Shown: positions 54,076 to 63,878, counted from the first letter of the stretch. The stretch: 64,000 nt of DNA from Granulicella aggregans (GCF_025685565.1 NZ_JAGSYE010000007.1:12358-76357); one strand, 5' to 3'. A program made the numbers and translations. Notes: generated from the letters alone by a model not told the origin.

Positions 54076-55392
54076 ATGCCGACAGGAATGGGACTTTTGT
54101 TTCTAGCTGCGGGATTCTATTGTGCAGTCAAGAGACCGGATTCACTGCCTGGCCTTTTACTATTCTCCGCCCTTTTTCCAGCTACTAGTGCTCTAGCGCT
54201 AGGCTCGCTATGGATCATGCCTTACTATGTTGTGGCTATGCTCTTCATTGTGTCGCAGTTCCTGCGTTGCGATAGACAGGCGAGTCGGTCAAACTTTGCG
54301 GGCCAGACACTTCTTCTAGTCCTGGGAGCTTTTGGAGTAATGTCTGCTCTTCTCTTCCCCGTCTTGTTTACGGGTGTTGGAGTCTATTCCAATCGATTAG
54401 GAACCAGTGACGAGGTATTCCAGACGTTCCCGCTTGTGCCGAATTTAGGTAATGCCGCCCAGGCCGTTTATCTAACGATAAATATACTGGTTGTGTTCGC
54501 CACTGCGTCTGTCCGTCGGACGGCGCATATCTGGGGAGCACTAAACGTCGCCTTCTACGTGTTAGCTGGCACTATTTTTGCCGAACTCGGCTGCCTTGTC
54601 GTAGGCATACCCTTTCCTTATCGGCTGATTGAAAACAACCCAGAACGAGATCTTCTCACATCGAGTGTAGGGAGTATCGCGCAAAGGTTGCGGGGAACCT
54701 GTGGTGAACCTTCTTATGCGGGTTTAATTCTTGTGATATTCTTTGCAGCTTATTTCTATCGTTACTATACGGGTCGTGGAGGAGGATGGAAGGCATTGGT
54801 TGCGGTTATTGCTATCTTTCTTGTTCGCTCAAGTTCCGCTTTTGTCACGTTAGTTGCAGTGTGCATTATTTTCATCGCCCGCAACCCCCCATTTCGTTTC
54901 CCTACATTTGTTCGGACGAGGCGATTAGTTAGACTAATTCCTGTAGTTGCCGGCGTGGTTGCGTGCCTGTTGTCACCGATATTATTGTTTTTGCTGCAGG
55001 AGGGGATTGTCGACAAACCTACTACGGGATCCTATTCGCACAGGACGGCTATGGATCAATACTGCCTTTACCTGTTAAAGCGGACCTACGGTCTTGGGGT
55101 TGGAGTTGGTAGTTATCGTCCTTCTAGTCTCGTGGCGAGTCTGATTGGAAATGTTGGGATTATTGGCACAGCGTTGGCCGCGCTATTTGTTGTGCAGATC
55201 GCTTTGCGCGTTCCGGCGAACAAGGGATGGATTCGGTGGGCACTTGTAGCGGGACTGATCGATATGGCGCTGGCGATCCCTGATATAACCCAACCAATCC
55301 TCTGGTGTCTGCTCGCCGTAGCAGTTTATGCGGGGACGCCCACGAACCCGTCCGTACCGCACGATGCGGCCATGCCAGAGAGTCCGTTCTGA
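54076..55392 (+). CDS. Wzy-like O-antigen/exopolysaccharide polymerase
   Basis: A 438-residue integral membrane protein. ATG 54076 has AAAGGA 8 nt upstream; the upstream 39 codons are hydrophilic and unsupported. About 11-12 hydrophobic helices are seen (MGLLFLAAGFYCAV, YYVVAMLFIVSQFL, TLLLVLGAFGVMSALLFPVLF, LIPVVAGVVACLLSPILLFLL). A large loop has RLRGTCGEPSYAGLILV, and GVGVGSYRPSSL follows later, as in Wzy/O-antigen ligase proteins (GxGxGS near the end). It would polymerise flipped repeat units in the periplasm. Confidence 0.83.
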   Translation: MPTGMGLLFLAAGFYCAVKRPDSLPGLLLFSALFPATSALALGSLWIMPYYVVAMLFIVSQFLRCDRQASRSNFAGQTLLLVLGAFGVMSALLFPVLFTGVGVYSNRLGTSDEVFQTFPLVPNLGNAAQAVYLTINILVVFATASVRRTAHIWGALNVAFYVLAGTIFAELGCLVVGIPFPYRLIENNPERDLLTSSVGSIAQRLRGTCGEPSYAGLILVIFFAAYFYRYYTGRGGGWKALVAVIAIFLVRSSSAFVTLVAVCIIFIARNPPFRFPTFVRTRRLVRLIPVVAGVVACLLSPILLFLLQEGIVDKPTTGSYSHRTAMDQYCLYLLKRTYGLGVGVGSYRPSSLVASLIGNVGIIGTALAALFVVQIALRVPANKGWIRWALVAGLIDMALAIPDITQPILWCLLAVAVYAGTPTNPSVPHDAAMPESPF

Positions 55393-55462
55393 ATAGTAAT
55401 CCTTTGGCCTGTAAACGGTCGTGGTGGCGCCTACAGGTGGGCGTTCACAGGACAGTTTCTCT

Positions 55463-56686
55463 CTAGATGACACTGTCGCGGAAGGGGGTTGCGTTCTTCT
55501 CCTTGCTTGTTCGAGGCCTTAGGCTAGAGTGGCCCTCTAGAAAGAGGCACCACGCGCACGTGCCGAAGAAACTTCCCAGGGCAACCACGACGACGGTCTG
55601 CGCACGCTTTGGATAAGATCTCTTATCAGGAATTGCGGCACGATCAACTACTTGTATAACAGACCCCTGCCGAGCCTCATCCAGCTTGGCCTGTTCTAAC
55701 TGCTTGGCGACGAGATCAGAGATCGTCTCGTAGTACTTGACATCGCGAAGCTTGTTTAGGTATTCCATAGCGACTTCCGGTACTTTGCCCTTCGGCAAAA
55801 GCAACCCAGAGCTTGAATCTTGCGAATCACCGGCTAGTTTGGCTAGCTGACGTTGGAGCTCTGCGATTTGCTGTTTTGCCTCGAAGACCGCTGGATTGTT
55901 GTCAGTGGCGTAGGCTCGTATACCTTGAAGCTGTACCTCTTTGGCGACGATCTGCGCTCGCACTTCTGCCGCAGACTCTACCAGGGATCGCGTCTGGGTG
56001 TCAATTTGCAGAACGCCGGTCGTGTGTTGTGTGTTTTGCATCGAATTCTCAGCGATCACGAGATCTTCATTTGCCTGGCGTAGTTGTTGCTGAAAAAACA
56101 GCCGCCGCTGCGAAGCTTCAGTGATCGCCAAATTGGCTGAAAAGTTCCGGAACTCATCCACGTATCCGTCTGCGATTTCTGCAGACATCTTTGGATCGTA
56201 GTCTGTGACTTGGATGTCAATCAAGCCGTCCTTGGCGCCGAGGGTCACACTGGAGCGGCTTTCGAACTGCGCGCGAGCATCCGACATTCGTTTGGTCTTA
56301 TACCTATCAACAAGTCTGAAGCGCTCGATGACGGCGTCCTCCACAGTGCGGCTTCTGAAAAGTGATACATACATATCACCCGGATTCTTGACGCCGAGGC
56401 TTGCGCCGGCAGCTGACGCTAGAGTTCCGGAGCCACCCAGTTGTCCTAGAAGCGCGGCGTTCACCGAAGAGTTCTGAACAGGTGGCAACACTACTGTCTC
56501 GGCCGTGTACTCGCTTCTGATCAACAGAACGAAAATTGCCGCGAGGATTGCCGAGCCAAGAGTGCCATATAAAATGAATCTGCGGTGCTGCAGAAGCCTA
56601 GGCAGCAGATCCAACAGATTGATCTCGTCCAGCTGTGCGCCGATTTGTTGCTCTTTGATAAAATCGCTCGTTTCTTCGGACTTCAT
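55463..56686 (-). CDS. Wzz-type chain-length determinant
   Basis: A 407-residue polysaccharide co-polymerase. Cytoplasmic N-terminus INLLDLLPRLLQHRRFILYG, first membrane helix at about residues 37-58 (GTLGSAILAAIFVLLIR), a Wzz-type beta-strand region EYTAETVVLPPV, and a long coiled coil (about 200-340) with FFQQQLRQANEDLVIAENS and AKQQIAELQRQLAKLAG. A second helix at about 365-385 follows the Pro-rich DRAAIPDKRSYPKRAQ, a family hallmark. There is no C-terminal tyrosine kinase, so regulation would need a separate kinase, which this window does not show. Leftward, upstream of nothing else in the operon; the Wza-like gene follows on its far side. Confidence 0.88.
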   Translation of the reverse strand: MKSEETSDFIKEQQIGAQLDEINLLDLLPRLLQHRRFILYGTLGSAILAAIFVLLIRSEYTAETVVLPPVQNSSVNAALLGQLGGSGTLASAAGASLGVKNPGDMYVSLFRSRTVEDAVIERFRLVDRYKTKRMSDARAQFESRSSVTLGAKDGLIDIQVTDYDPKMSAEIADGYVDEFRNFSANLAITEASQRRLFFQQQLRQANEDLVIAENSMQNTQHTTGVLQIDTQTRSLVESAAEVRAQIVAKEVQLQGIRAYATDNNPAVFEAKQQIAELQRQLAKLAGDSQDSSSGLLLPKGKVPEVAMEYLNKLRDVKYYETISDLVAKQLEQAKLDEARQGSVIQVVDRAAIPDKRSYPKRAQTVVVVALGSFFGTCAWCLFLEGHSSLRPRTSKEKNATPFRDSVI

Positions 56687-57271
56687 TCGGATTGTTTCCT
56701 CAGGTCCATTCTAAATGGCTGGCAGGCTCGATTGCATCGGATTGCGCATGATAGAGAAGCAGCAATCGACGGAATCAGGGGTGAAGAGTTAGGCACGCGT
56801 GAGTTTACGCCCCGCTCTTGGTGAAAAGAAGCCAAACCCATTCTTCAGATTTACGCCGTTGTATTTTCGTCGTCACTAGTGAATCGTCTCCCGAGGAGAT
56901 GGTGGCGGGATTTCATCATTCGATGCGCCTGAGCGTGAATCATATACTTCGCCCGCATACCATTTGCCACCGTAAGATGGAAATCCCAATTGCCCATAAC
57001 TGGACTGTTAAAGAGCCTGAGACATGGATTGTGACCGGGCGCCGTTCCTTGTGAAATCAGGTGACCAAGCCAACAGCAGACAAATCGCATCGCGTAAGGA
57101 TTATCGACGCGGAAGCGGTTTGCAGATGAGAAGGCACAAGGTTCGGCGTGAACAGTCTCTTGATTTGATACTTTCACAGGTGTTGTGACCGGAAACCCCT
57201 CTGCCCAAGAGTAACGGGGAACTTCGGCTGGCCAACCATGATGCCGACCTTACAGACGTTTAGCGCAGATC
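56687..57271. other. 585-bp intergenic stretch without a supported gene
   Basis: Between two leftward genes. Only short frames without protein character. It should contain the promoter of the Wzz-type gene at its left end. No terminator with a T-run or repeat was recognised. Confidence 0.4.
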
Positions 57272-59812
57272 CTAAAACAGCACATTTGCAGCAGCAAGTG
57301 CGATACCAAATTGGCCGAAAATTTGGGAGAGATCAACAATATTTCGCAAGGTAGCTCCTTTGTTCAAGTTCATGGGAATAATGACCGTGTCGCCCGGATA
57401 GATTGGTAGCTTGTCAAAGTTATTTCCCCGCAGAGATGACATCTGCTGCTTGCTGATCACTGAACCATCTGCGCGCACCACATACGCGCGTTTTCGATCC
57501 GCGTCGTGGTTAGGACCACCCGCGAGGCCCAGGTAATACCCTACCTTGCGTCCATTCTCGAATATGAACGTGTTGGGCTCATAAACGGCACCTGCGACGC
57601 TTACCGTGGAGGGGCGGTGCGGCACCATAAAGATGTCACCGTTTTCAAGGGAAAGTTGAGGCAGTTCGGTTGCCGATTTCGTCTCGGGAGTGAGCCCTAG
57701 CAGAATCCTGCCACTCGCACGCGTGTTGCGAAGGTTGTTTATGATGTTTTGATTTTGCGTTTGCAATGCCGCCGCTGCCGCTGTATCCGTCGTGCTCACG
57801 TTCCTGCTGGCGGTATTTGCAGCTGTGACACCTGCTTGTAGAGAGAGCTGGTCAATGTAACTGTTTAGGCGCTGTTGCTGGACTCGTTGTGTAGACTCTC
57901 GCGTAAAAGCAGCTCCAAATAGATAAGCGTCTGAAGTCACTCCTCCAGCGCGTGCAACGAGTCGCTCCAGAGTTTCACCTGGGAGGACGCTATAGACACC
58001 TGATGATACAAACTCGCCTTCTAGGCGAACAAACCGTGTCTGCTGAGTCTGGGGGACGCGGATATCGGCTTTTGAAAAGATCGTGATCACATCGTTAGGC
58101 TTCAATTCGAGGTTCTGCGAAACGTCTCCGTCCAGGACAAGCTTACCGAGATTGAATGGCAGCAGCGTCGTCGTCAAATTGTTAATGTCCTGCCGCTCGA
58201 TGACGGCGTAGCTCCAATCGATCTCGGGAGCGTTGAGTGTCACGTCGTTGCGGGCTGGAAATTCCGTTGGCATATGGTCCAAGGAGGCGGTTGCGATACT
58301 TCCTGGACCTAAATTGGACGACTTCTGTTGAGACTCGGCAGTTGCAGTGTTCTGCAACCCTATGTTGCCCTGCGCCTGTTCATTATTTAGTGAAGGACTG
58401 CTCGACAAGGCTAGGCAGTTTCGACTGTTTTGACCGCCCGCTACTTCGGGTGGGCAGTAAGGGGCGTACGTCAGCGTCGGTTCGCCAAGCTGTCCGCGGC
58501 GCAGCCAGTAGTCTCTTGTGATGAGCGCGTCTTTATCTGGAAATAGGTCCCCTACTCGCATGCCTGGCTTCCATGCGTAGTGTCCAGGGTTGGCAACATT
58601 ACCCCGCAATGTAATTCCATTGCGAAAGCGATCGACAATCGCATTCAGCTCAAGAATATCTCCGTCCTGCAGAACAGTTGACAGACCAGCTTGATCAAGG
58701 GAAAGATCTGTGACGCTTCTCATACTGTGCGCATCGACATGTTCCAGGCGAACCCGGGTCTGCGAAGCGACATTTGTTGTTCCTGCCGCCATTGCGAGCG
58801 CTTCGGCTACCGTTGAGTCATGCTTGGACTTCAACTCATAGATTGCCGGCGCATTGACACTTCCCGCAATTGCAACCTGAGGACCTACAGGAGGGACGTA
58901 GACAACATCCCCAGGAAGGAGGGGCTTATCTTTCGATTTGTCACCGTGCTCAAGTAAGTCATATAGGTCGAAATCTGCGACGACCTGACCAGCGCGTTTG
59001 AGTTGAATGTGACGAAGACTACCCTGTGGAGCTGGCCCGCCTGTCACAAACAACGCATCAACCAAGCTACTGAGCGAACTGATTGTGTAGCTTCCTGGCC
59101 TACGAACCTGTCCCAAAACAAAGATCTGGATTGAGCGGAGCTGACCCATATTGACATTCAAGTCGAAGTTGTGAAAAACCCGACTCATCTGCTGCTTGAG
59201 ATAGCCCTGTAATTCAGCGAATGGTTGGCCCGCAACCCGTAGCGTTCCGACCTGCGGAATGTAGATATTTCCGGCACGGTCAACGGTGAAACGGGAGTTC
59301 AATGAGACCTGCCCCCATATTTGGATCAAAAGTTCATCTCCCGGGCCGATAACATAATCGATCGGAACCGGAACTCTGTCCAGTGGAGCAAAGGTAGTCG
59401 GGGCGTTCCGGAACAGTTGCGCGCCATATATTGGGAGCAGACTGCCTGTCGAGCTTTGAACAAGCCTTTGAAACTCCGTAAGAGTATCTGGAGGCAATCT
59501 ATCCAAGTCGCGCAAAGAGGACGCAGCATTGTCTCGTTCACTAGAAGTTGGACGGCTTGATTCTTGCGAATTCTGGAGGTTTAGCCCGTCAGCCTGGTAT
59601 TGACCATCAGGCAAACGCCGGGTGCCACCCGCCTGATACTGAAGTGGAAATCCCGTCCCGTCCTCAGGCTGTGGCCCAGATTGTTGACCTGTAAGGAGCC
59701 CCGCGGCGCTTGCATCCGTTGATTGCTGTCCGCGAGCGTACCCAATTGTCAGGGACAACAAGGAGATGGCTAATGCGATCGATATAGACGTTTTATACTT
59801 CCCACAGCGCAT
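57272..59812 (-). CDS. Wza-type polysaccharide export protein with multiple SLBB domains
   Basis: An 846-residue protein from ATG 59812 (a longer reading from ATG 59893 lacks a signal at its start). Signal peptide TSISIALAISLLSLTIGYARGQ. Residues about 140-230 hold the polysaccharide-export domain (IDYVIGPGDELLIQIWGQV, VDRAGNIYIPQVGTLRVAGQ). Several SLBB domains follow (IFVLGQVRRPGSYTISSLSSLVDALFVTGG, VAIAGSVNAPAIYELKS, ITLRGNVANPGHYAWKPG, VRLEGEFVSSGVYSVLPGETLERLVARAGG, VSVAGAVYEPNTFIFENG). Forms the export channel across the periplasm and outer membrane. The length, about twice E. coli Wza, fits the long multi-SLBB form common in Acidobacteriota and Deltaproteobacteria-type loci. Confidence 0.9.
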   Translation of the reverse strand: MRCGKYKTSISIALAISLLSLTIGYARGQQSTDASAAGLLTGQQSGPQPEDGTGFPLQYQAGGTRRLPDGQYQADGLNLQNSQESSRPTSSERDNAASSLRDLDRLPPDTLTEFQRLVQSSTGSLLPIYGAQLFRNAPTTFAPLDRVPVPIDYVIGPGDELLIQIWGQVSLNSRFTVDRAGNIYIPQVGTLRVAGQPFAELQGYLKQQMSRVFHNFDLNVNMGQLRSIQIFVLGQVRRPGSYTISSLSSLVDALFVTGGPAPQGSLRHIQLKRAGQVVADFDLYDLLEHGDKSKDKPLLPGDVVYVPPVGPQVAIAGSVNAPAIYELKSKHDSTVAEALAMAAGTTNVASQTRVRLEHVDAHSMRSVTDLSLDQAGLSTVLQDGDILELNAIVDRFRNGITLRGNVANPGHYAWKPGMRVGDLFPDKDALITRDYWLRRGQLGEPTLTYAPYCPPEVAGGQNSRNCLALSSSPSLNNEQAQGNIGLQNTATAESQQKSSNLGPGSIATASLDHMPTEFPARNDVTLNAPEIDWSYAVIERQDINNLTTTLLPFNLGKLVLDGDVSQNLELKPNDVITIFSKADIRVPQTQQTRFVRLEGEFVSSGVYSVLPGETLERLVARAGGVTSDAYLFGAAFTRESTQRVQQQRLNSYIDQLSLQAGVTAANTASRNVSTTDTAAAAALQTQNQNIINNLRNTRASGRILLGLTPETKSATELPQLSLENGDIFMVPHRPSTVSVAGAVYEPNTFIFENGRKVGYYLGLAGGPNHDADRKRAYVVRADGSVISKQQMSSLRGNNFDKLPIYPGDTVIIPMNLNKGATLRNIVDLSQIFGQFGIALAAANVLF

Positions 59813-60539
59813 ACTACGGTTGCCTCGACTCTGGTCTCGATTGCGGACACTTTTAGGATACAACGCTTCGAAAAACTGCGCCCTACTTATCATTCGGCAA
59901 AGAACAGAACTAGAGCAGGTGTGTCAATCCTCAGCTCGACAGCTGTTCCCTTATCGACTGATAGGGGTGGTATTTTGGCGTCGCATCGCGGTTTGACAAG
60001 TTGCTGAGAACTTGGGGGCAAGAGAATTGCGCAGCGGGGAGAATCGGATGCTATTAGCTGCGGAGATCAACGGGTGGACAGGGAGCTTCCGGCGAGAATC
60101 TTTCGACCATGAACCTGCCTCTGCCACTCTAGATTCTGTGACACGGCTTTGACTTGGTCGAACCGTGCCCTTGCAGATAGACTAATTGTTGTCGGCGCGG
60201 GTCTCATGGGATGTTAGAGCTGATGGCTAGGGGTGGACACAAGTCTCTCCTGCCGACGCTCGATCAAATTGAAAGGTGAATCACGCCCACCACATTTGAA
60301 TAACATCGCTTTGAACGAAAGTAGTTAGAGGGTGCAGTTGGAATGCGAGAGCCATGTTGATGCAGCAAAGAACGAAAGCCATACGCTGCGTCAGTTGAGT
60401 GGCGGTGGCCGTCGCATCGGGTTTCAAGATAGCTGTGCTAGCCGCCTGCGTTTATGTCATTGGCGATCCGGCGAATAAACGCCTACATCCTTCTTTCGAA
60501 GGAGGAAATGCACATGCCAAACGTCGTATAAATTCCCAA
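59813..60539. other. About 730-bp intergenic stretch with an orphan ribosome site
   Basis: No gene of normal size. A strong Shine-Dalgarno AAGGAGG at 60499-60505 precedes ATG 60514 on the plus strand, but the frame closes after five codons (MPNVV). Just upstream, GCGTTTA (60448-60454) and TAAACGC (60476-60482) form a 7-bp inverted repeat. This may be the leader of a gene lost when the minus-strand sugar transferase gene was placed here. The promoter of the Wza-like gene should lie at the left end. Confidence 0.4.
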
Positions 60540-61289
60540 TTAATACGCCCCGTCTGAAAGAAGAACTGTTCGGACTGTTCGAATAATAATCTTCAACTCA
60601 AACCATAGGCTCCAGTTTTCTACGTAGAAGCGATCGAGCGCAACTCGTTCGGCGTAAGTCAGAGTTGAACGGCCAGAGGTCTGCCAAAGACCGGTCACCC
60701 CAGGCTTAACGGCCGCATAATACCTGAAATCCTTGCCATACTTACTTATTTCAGCCGCAACAATTGGTCGGGGGCCTACTAAACTCATCTCCCCCGTGAG
60801 AACGTTCCAAATTTGCGGGAGCTCGTCAAGAGATGTTTTCCTCAGAAAACGACCAACCGCGTTCACTCGTGGATCTTTTTTGAGCTTATGATTGAGAAGC
60901 CACTCCTCTCGATGTTCTGGATTCTGCTCGAGGTATCGTTCCAGCGCTTGTGGCGCGTCGTGGCACATGGTTCGAAATTTCCACATGCGAAATGATACGC
61001 GGTCCCCCCGCATTCGGCGGTGCGAGAAAAATACCGGCCCTGGAGAATCGAGAAAGATGGATATCGCGATAACGGCCCCGATGGCCAACACGAGGGGCAA
61101 AATTATGATAGCGACACTGATATCGATCGACCGCTTTATAACTCTATACGCAAACGTTCTCGCGGGAGGATTCCACTTAAGATCGAAATGATGCGGGCTC
61201 GAATCTACTAGCGGATCAATATAGGAGCCCTGCAGCAAAACCTGTGTACCCGGTGCAGACGGTTCGGTAATTCTACCTACGTGCGACAT
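60540..61289 (-). CDS. Initiating sugar-phosphate transferase (bacterial sugar transferase family)
   Basis: A 249-residue protein of the WbaP/WcaJ C-terminal type. Re-entrant membrane segment at about residues 55-80 (KRSIDISVAIIILPLVLAIGAVIA). Signature motifs: PVFFSHRRMRGD, RMWKFRTMCHDA, KKDPRVNAVGRFLRKTSLDELPQIWNVLTGEMSLVGPRP (catalytic Asp-Glu) and KPGVTGLWQTSGRS. It moves the first sugar-1-phosphate from a nucleotide sugar to undecaprenyl phosphate and so starts repeat-unit assembly. It lacks the long N-terminal four-helix region of WbaP, which is a common short form. Confidence 0.92.
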   Translation of the reverse strand: MSHVGRITEPSAPGTQVLLQGSYIDPLVDSSPHHFDLKWNPPARTFAYRVIKRSIDISVAIIILPLVLAIGAVIAISIFLDSPGPVFFSHRRMRGDRVSFRMWKFRTMCHDAPQALERYLEQNPEHREEWLLNHKLKKDPRVNAVGRFLRKTSLDELPQIWNVLTGEMSLVGPRPIVAAEISKYGKDFRYYAAVKPGVTGLWQTSGRSTLTYAERVALDRFYVENWSLWFELKIIIRTVRTVLLSDGAY

Positions 61290-61892
61290 GGATATCCTTA
61301 AACACCTTGTCTACTGCTCCATCAAGATGGCAGTGATCGCCATCTCTGGCAGTTCACCGACTCCGGGTTCCCACTAAACATGCTTTCTCGTAGGATACAT
61401 CATCCCTTTGCCGCGATCAACCCAATTGAATATGAGCCATACGCGGAGATGCTAAGCGTAGGACGCCTGACAGCACATTTATGGTGTGACCAAAATGGTG
61501 CAGATGGTGAGATCGGCCTAGCGAAACGGTGCTGGTGGACGGCGCAATGCATGGATGTCACGCTTGTGTGGGTTTGCAGCTCAACTCTCATGCACGGGGA
61601 TGACGAATAGAAGAGCACCGTGGCCAATGCGCGTTTGCAGTGTTGTAAATCACTACTCACGATACCAACGAACGGTGTCTGCTAAGCGACATGCACCACG
61701 ACTACAATTAGCCGGAAGGCTTGAAAAGCCTCAACGACCCGAGGTGTCTGGTGCGCATGTTACGGCCTTATACATGAGGACGGACGGGAACTTACAGCGT
61801 CGCACTCCGCTTCAAGGTAGCGCGGCGACCGAGATATCAGCATGCGTAAGTAGGCGCAAAAGCAGTCGTCATGTGAGGGCATATGGCTGACT
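61290..61892. other. 600-bp stretch without a supported gene
   Basis: Between the initiating transferase and the IS5 derivative. Several short frames, none with recognisable protein features. The promoter region of the transferase gene lies at its left edge. No repeat recognised. Confidence 0.35.
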
Positions 61893-62425
61893 AGAGCACG
61901 TTTCATTAACATCTGCAAAGGGTGATCGAGAGGCAGGCGAGATAGAAGAGGGCTCGATAGTGGCAAGGAGATGCTCATGGCGCACGGGGAGTCTGCGGAA
62001 CTGACCGAGCCACGCGTTGGTGCGTTCGATGAGCCATCGGCGTTTGTAGCGTGTGAGCTTGCTGCCATCCTCGTAACGTCGGTGCTTACGGTTCTTGCGG
62101 TAAGGAACGATGAGGTCGATGCCGCGCTTCTTGAGCGGTTCGGGCAGCAGGTCGCTGGAGAAGTATACTGGTTTGGCAGAAAACGCCGCGCGCCCGTTCT
62201 GCAACACCCACAGTATGCCCTCCAGGCAGTCGCGGCTAGACGCCCACGGACGGTCCCGCTTGTCCTTGTGCCGCTTTGGCTCAGGCAACAGCGACTCGAT
62301 CAGTTCCCACTGCGCATACGCCAACCACTCGAATCGCTTCTTGCTCATGCAAGGAGTTCAACAAACTGCCCGCCTCATCCAAAAGTCCATAGCTTGAGGC
62401 CGAACCTGTTTATGAAACACGCTCT
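61893..62425 (-). mobile_element. Internally deleted IS5-family element
   Basis: Imperfect inverted ends, AGAGCACGTTTCATTAACA at 61893 and, on the complement from 62425, AGAGCGTGTTTCATAAACA, bound a 533-bp unit. A full IS5 relative would be about 0.8 kb or more. The transposase middle is deleted, leaving ends intact, so it could still be mobilised in trans. Confidence 0.8.
61906..62348 (-). pseudogene. IS5-family transposase, middle deleted
   Basis: The N-terminus SKKRFEWLAYAQWELIESLLPEP and CLEGILWVLQNG is joined in frame to the C-terminal third GIDLIVPYRKNRKHRRYEDGSKL and RRWLIERTNAWLGQFRRLPVRHEHLL. The central catalytic Asp region is missing. A lost base near 61960 also shifts the last residues (YRALFYLACLSITLC) out of frame. 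Confidence 0.82.
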
Positions 62426-62487
62426 GGAATGTGGCGGCGCGGTTACCGAGTAGCTGCTTTGTCATCAGAGCCTATCCTTGGGAGGGC

Positions 62488-62835
62488 ATGTTGAAGCAGA
62501 TTATATTGTTTGAGCGCCGACATATCTATTCATTAAGTGGCGCGGACACCGCCGGCGACGAGATTAATCTTCTATATTGCGAACACTGCCAAGTCTCTTA
62601 TAGTGTCGTTACTCTTTTTGATAGTAGTCAAATGCCTGCAGATGAATGGGACGCGAGGGTGCGACAAGTTCGTTCTGCGGTCAATGATGAGCATCGATTC
62701 GCGCATCCAACTGACAGCTTCTCTCATGATGGGAAGATCAGTCGGACGATATGGCGACGGAAGCACTGGTGGGGTGGGTGGATTTTCGTACTTACCCTAA
62801 CGTGCGTCTCAGCAAGGGCTATAGCCCTTGGCTAA
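62488..62835 (+). CDS. Small protein of unknown function, first of a pair
   Basis: A 115-residue protein. ATG 62488 is preceded by GGAGGG. Soluble N-terminal part with one CxxC (LLYCEHCQVSYS), then an acidic/polar middle and a hydrophobic C-terminal span (WGGWIFVLTLTCVSARAIAL) that could be a membrane helix. Its TAA overlaps the TTG start of the next gene by 8 bp, so the two are expressed together. No family recognised. Confidence 0.58.
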   Translation: MLKQIILFERRHIYSLSGADTAGDEINLLYCEHCQVSYSVVTLFDSSQMPADEWDARVRQVRSAVNDEHRFAHPTDSFSHDGKISRTIWRRKHWWGGWIFVLTLTCVSARAIALG

Positions 62836-63604
62836 AATTCTTCGGAGAATGTTAGCGCCTGTGCCGCACAAACGGAAAAAGCCCCTGCCCATTCTTCACC
62901 GAAGCGACGCTGAAAATCTGCGTGATATAGCTGCAAGACGAATACTATTTGGCCCATACCTGGCACCTCCTGTCCGAATTGGAGATGAGTTGACATGCAG
63001 CCTTTCGGGACTTCAAGTTGTTGGAGGCTGGCACGGGCCCAAGCAATGGCCAAAGATTAAATCGAGCGGATGGCCTAGGCTAATTGTTTGCGGCGACCTG
63101 GTGAAGGCTCTTTCGCTTGAAACCTGCCAAACGGTGGCAACGCATTGGGGCATCCATCCTAGGACAGTTGCTAATTGGAGGCGACGTCTAAATCTAAACG
63201 TTTCTGTAACGAGCGCAGGGTCAATCTATAAGGCTGCTAACCTTCGTACGGCTGCTAGAAACAATCCCGAACGCTGGGTCCTGCCTCATGTCGATCGATT
63301 CAAAAATATTCCGACTGAAAATCGAAGGCAATTAGGTCGTCGGACGGCCGGGGATCATGCTTGGTCTGAAAATGAGATTGCAAAGTTGCACCAGCTGGTT
63401 CATCTAGATGCGAGGGCTGTTGCGACTCTGCTGGGACGGAGTACCAAGGCGGTTGCTAGTGCTCAGCGACGCTACAAAATAGAAAGGCCATCTCAATTGT
63501 GTGTCTGCCGATTGTGCGGCCATCATTGGAAGAGCTTTAGGCTCAACCCACCCATTTACTGCCCTAACAAATCTTGTGGATGCCGCACTTGGAATGCCAA
63601 ATAA
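62828..63604 (+). CDS. HTH/SANT-like protein with C-terminal zinc finger
   Basis: A 258-residue protein starting at TTG 62828, overlapping the previous gene. A helix-turn-helix (ETCQTVATHWGIHPRTVANWRRRLNL) is at about residues 97-122. A Myb/SANT-like trihelical segment (WSENEIAKLHQLVHLDARAVATLLGRSTKAVASAQRRY) is at about 178-215. A zinc finger (CVCRLCGHHW, YCPNKSCGC) is at the C-terminus. This combination points to sequence-specific DNA binding. Similar HTH-SANT proteins occur in phage and homing-endonuclease contexts, but no nuclease motif is visible here. Role unknown. Confidence 0.7.
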   Translation: MAKILRRMLAPVPHKRKKPLPILHRSDAENLRDIAARRILFGPYLAPPVRIGDELTCSLSGLQVVGGWHGPKQWPKIKSSGWPRLIVCGDLVKALSLETCQTVATHWGIHPRTVANWRRRLNLNVSVTSAGSIYKAANLRTAARNNPERWVLPHVDRFKNIPTENRRQLGRRTAGDHAWSENEIAKLHQLVHLDARAVATLLGRSTKAVASAQRRYKIERPSQLCVCRLCGHHWKSFRLNPPIYCPNKSCGCRTWNAK

Positions 63605-63878
63605 GATCGGGTAAGAGAGACCTGAGATCCGCGTTGTTGGCGAAGTACCACATCCTGCGCGTATTTGATCTAAGGCCAGCGCGCAGTATTCCATAAATAG
63701 AGGTCTCTCTATTGCACCGTGTATGTAAACCATTAAAAATGCGCTGAACATCGGCATTGGTATTCATGTCAGACTTCAAGTGGCCTAGTTTTGAAGGTGA
63801 GCCCATCATCTGGGCAGTGCGCTGGTACTGCCGGTACAGAATCAGCTGCCGCTATTTGTAGCAGAGGCATAAACTTAC

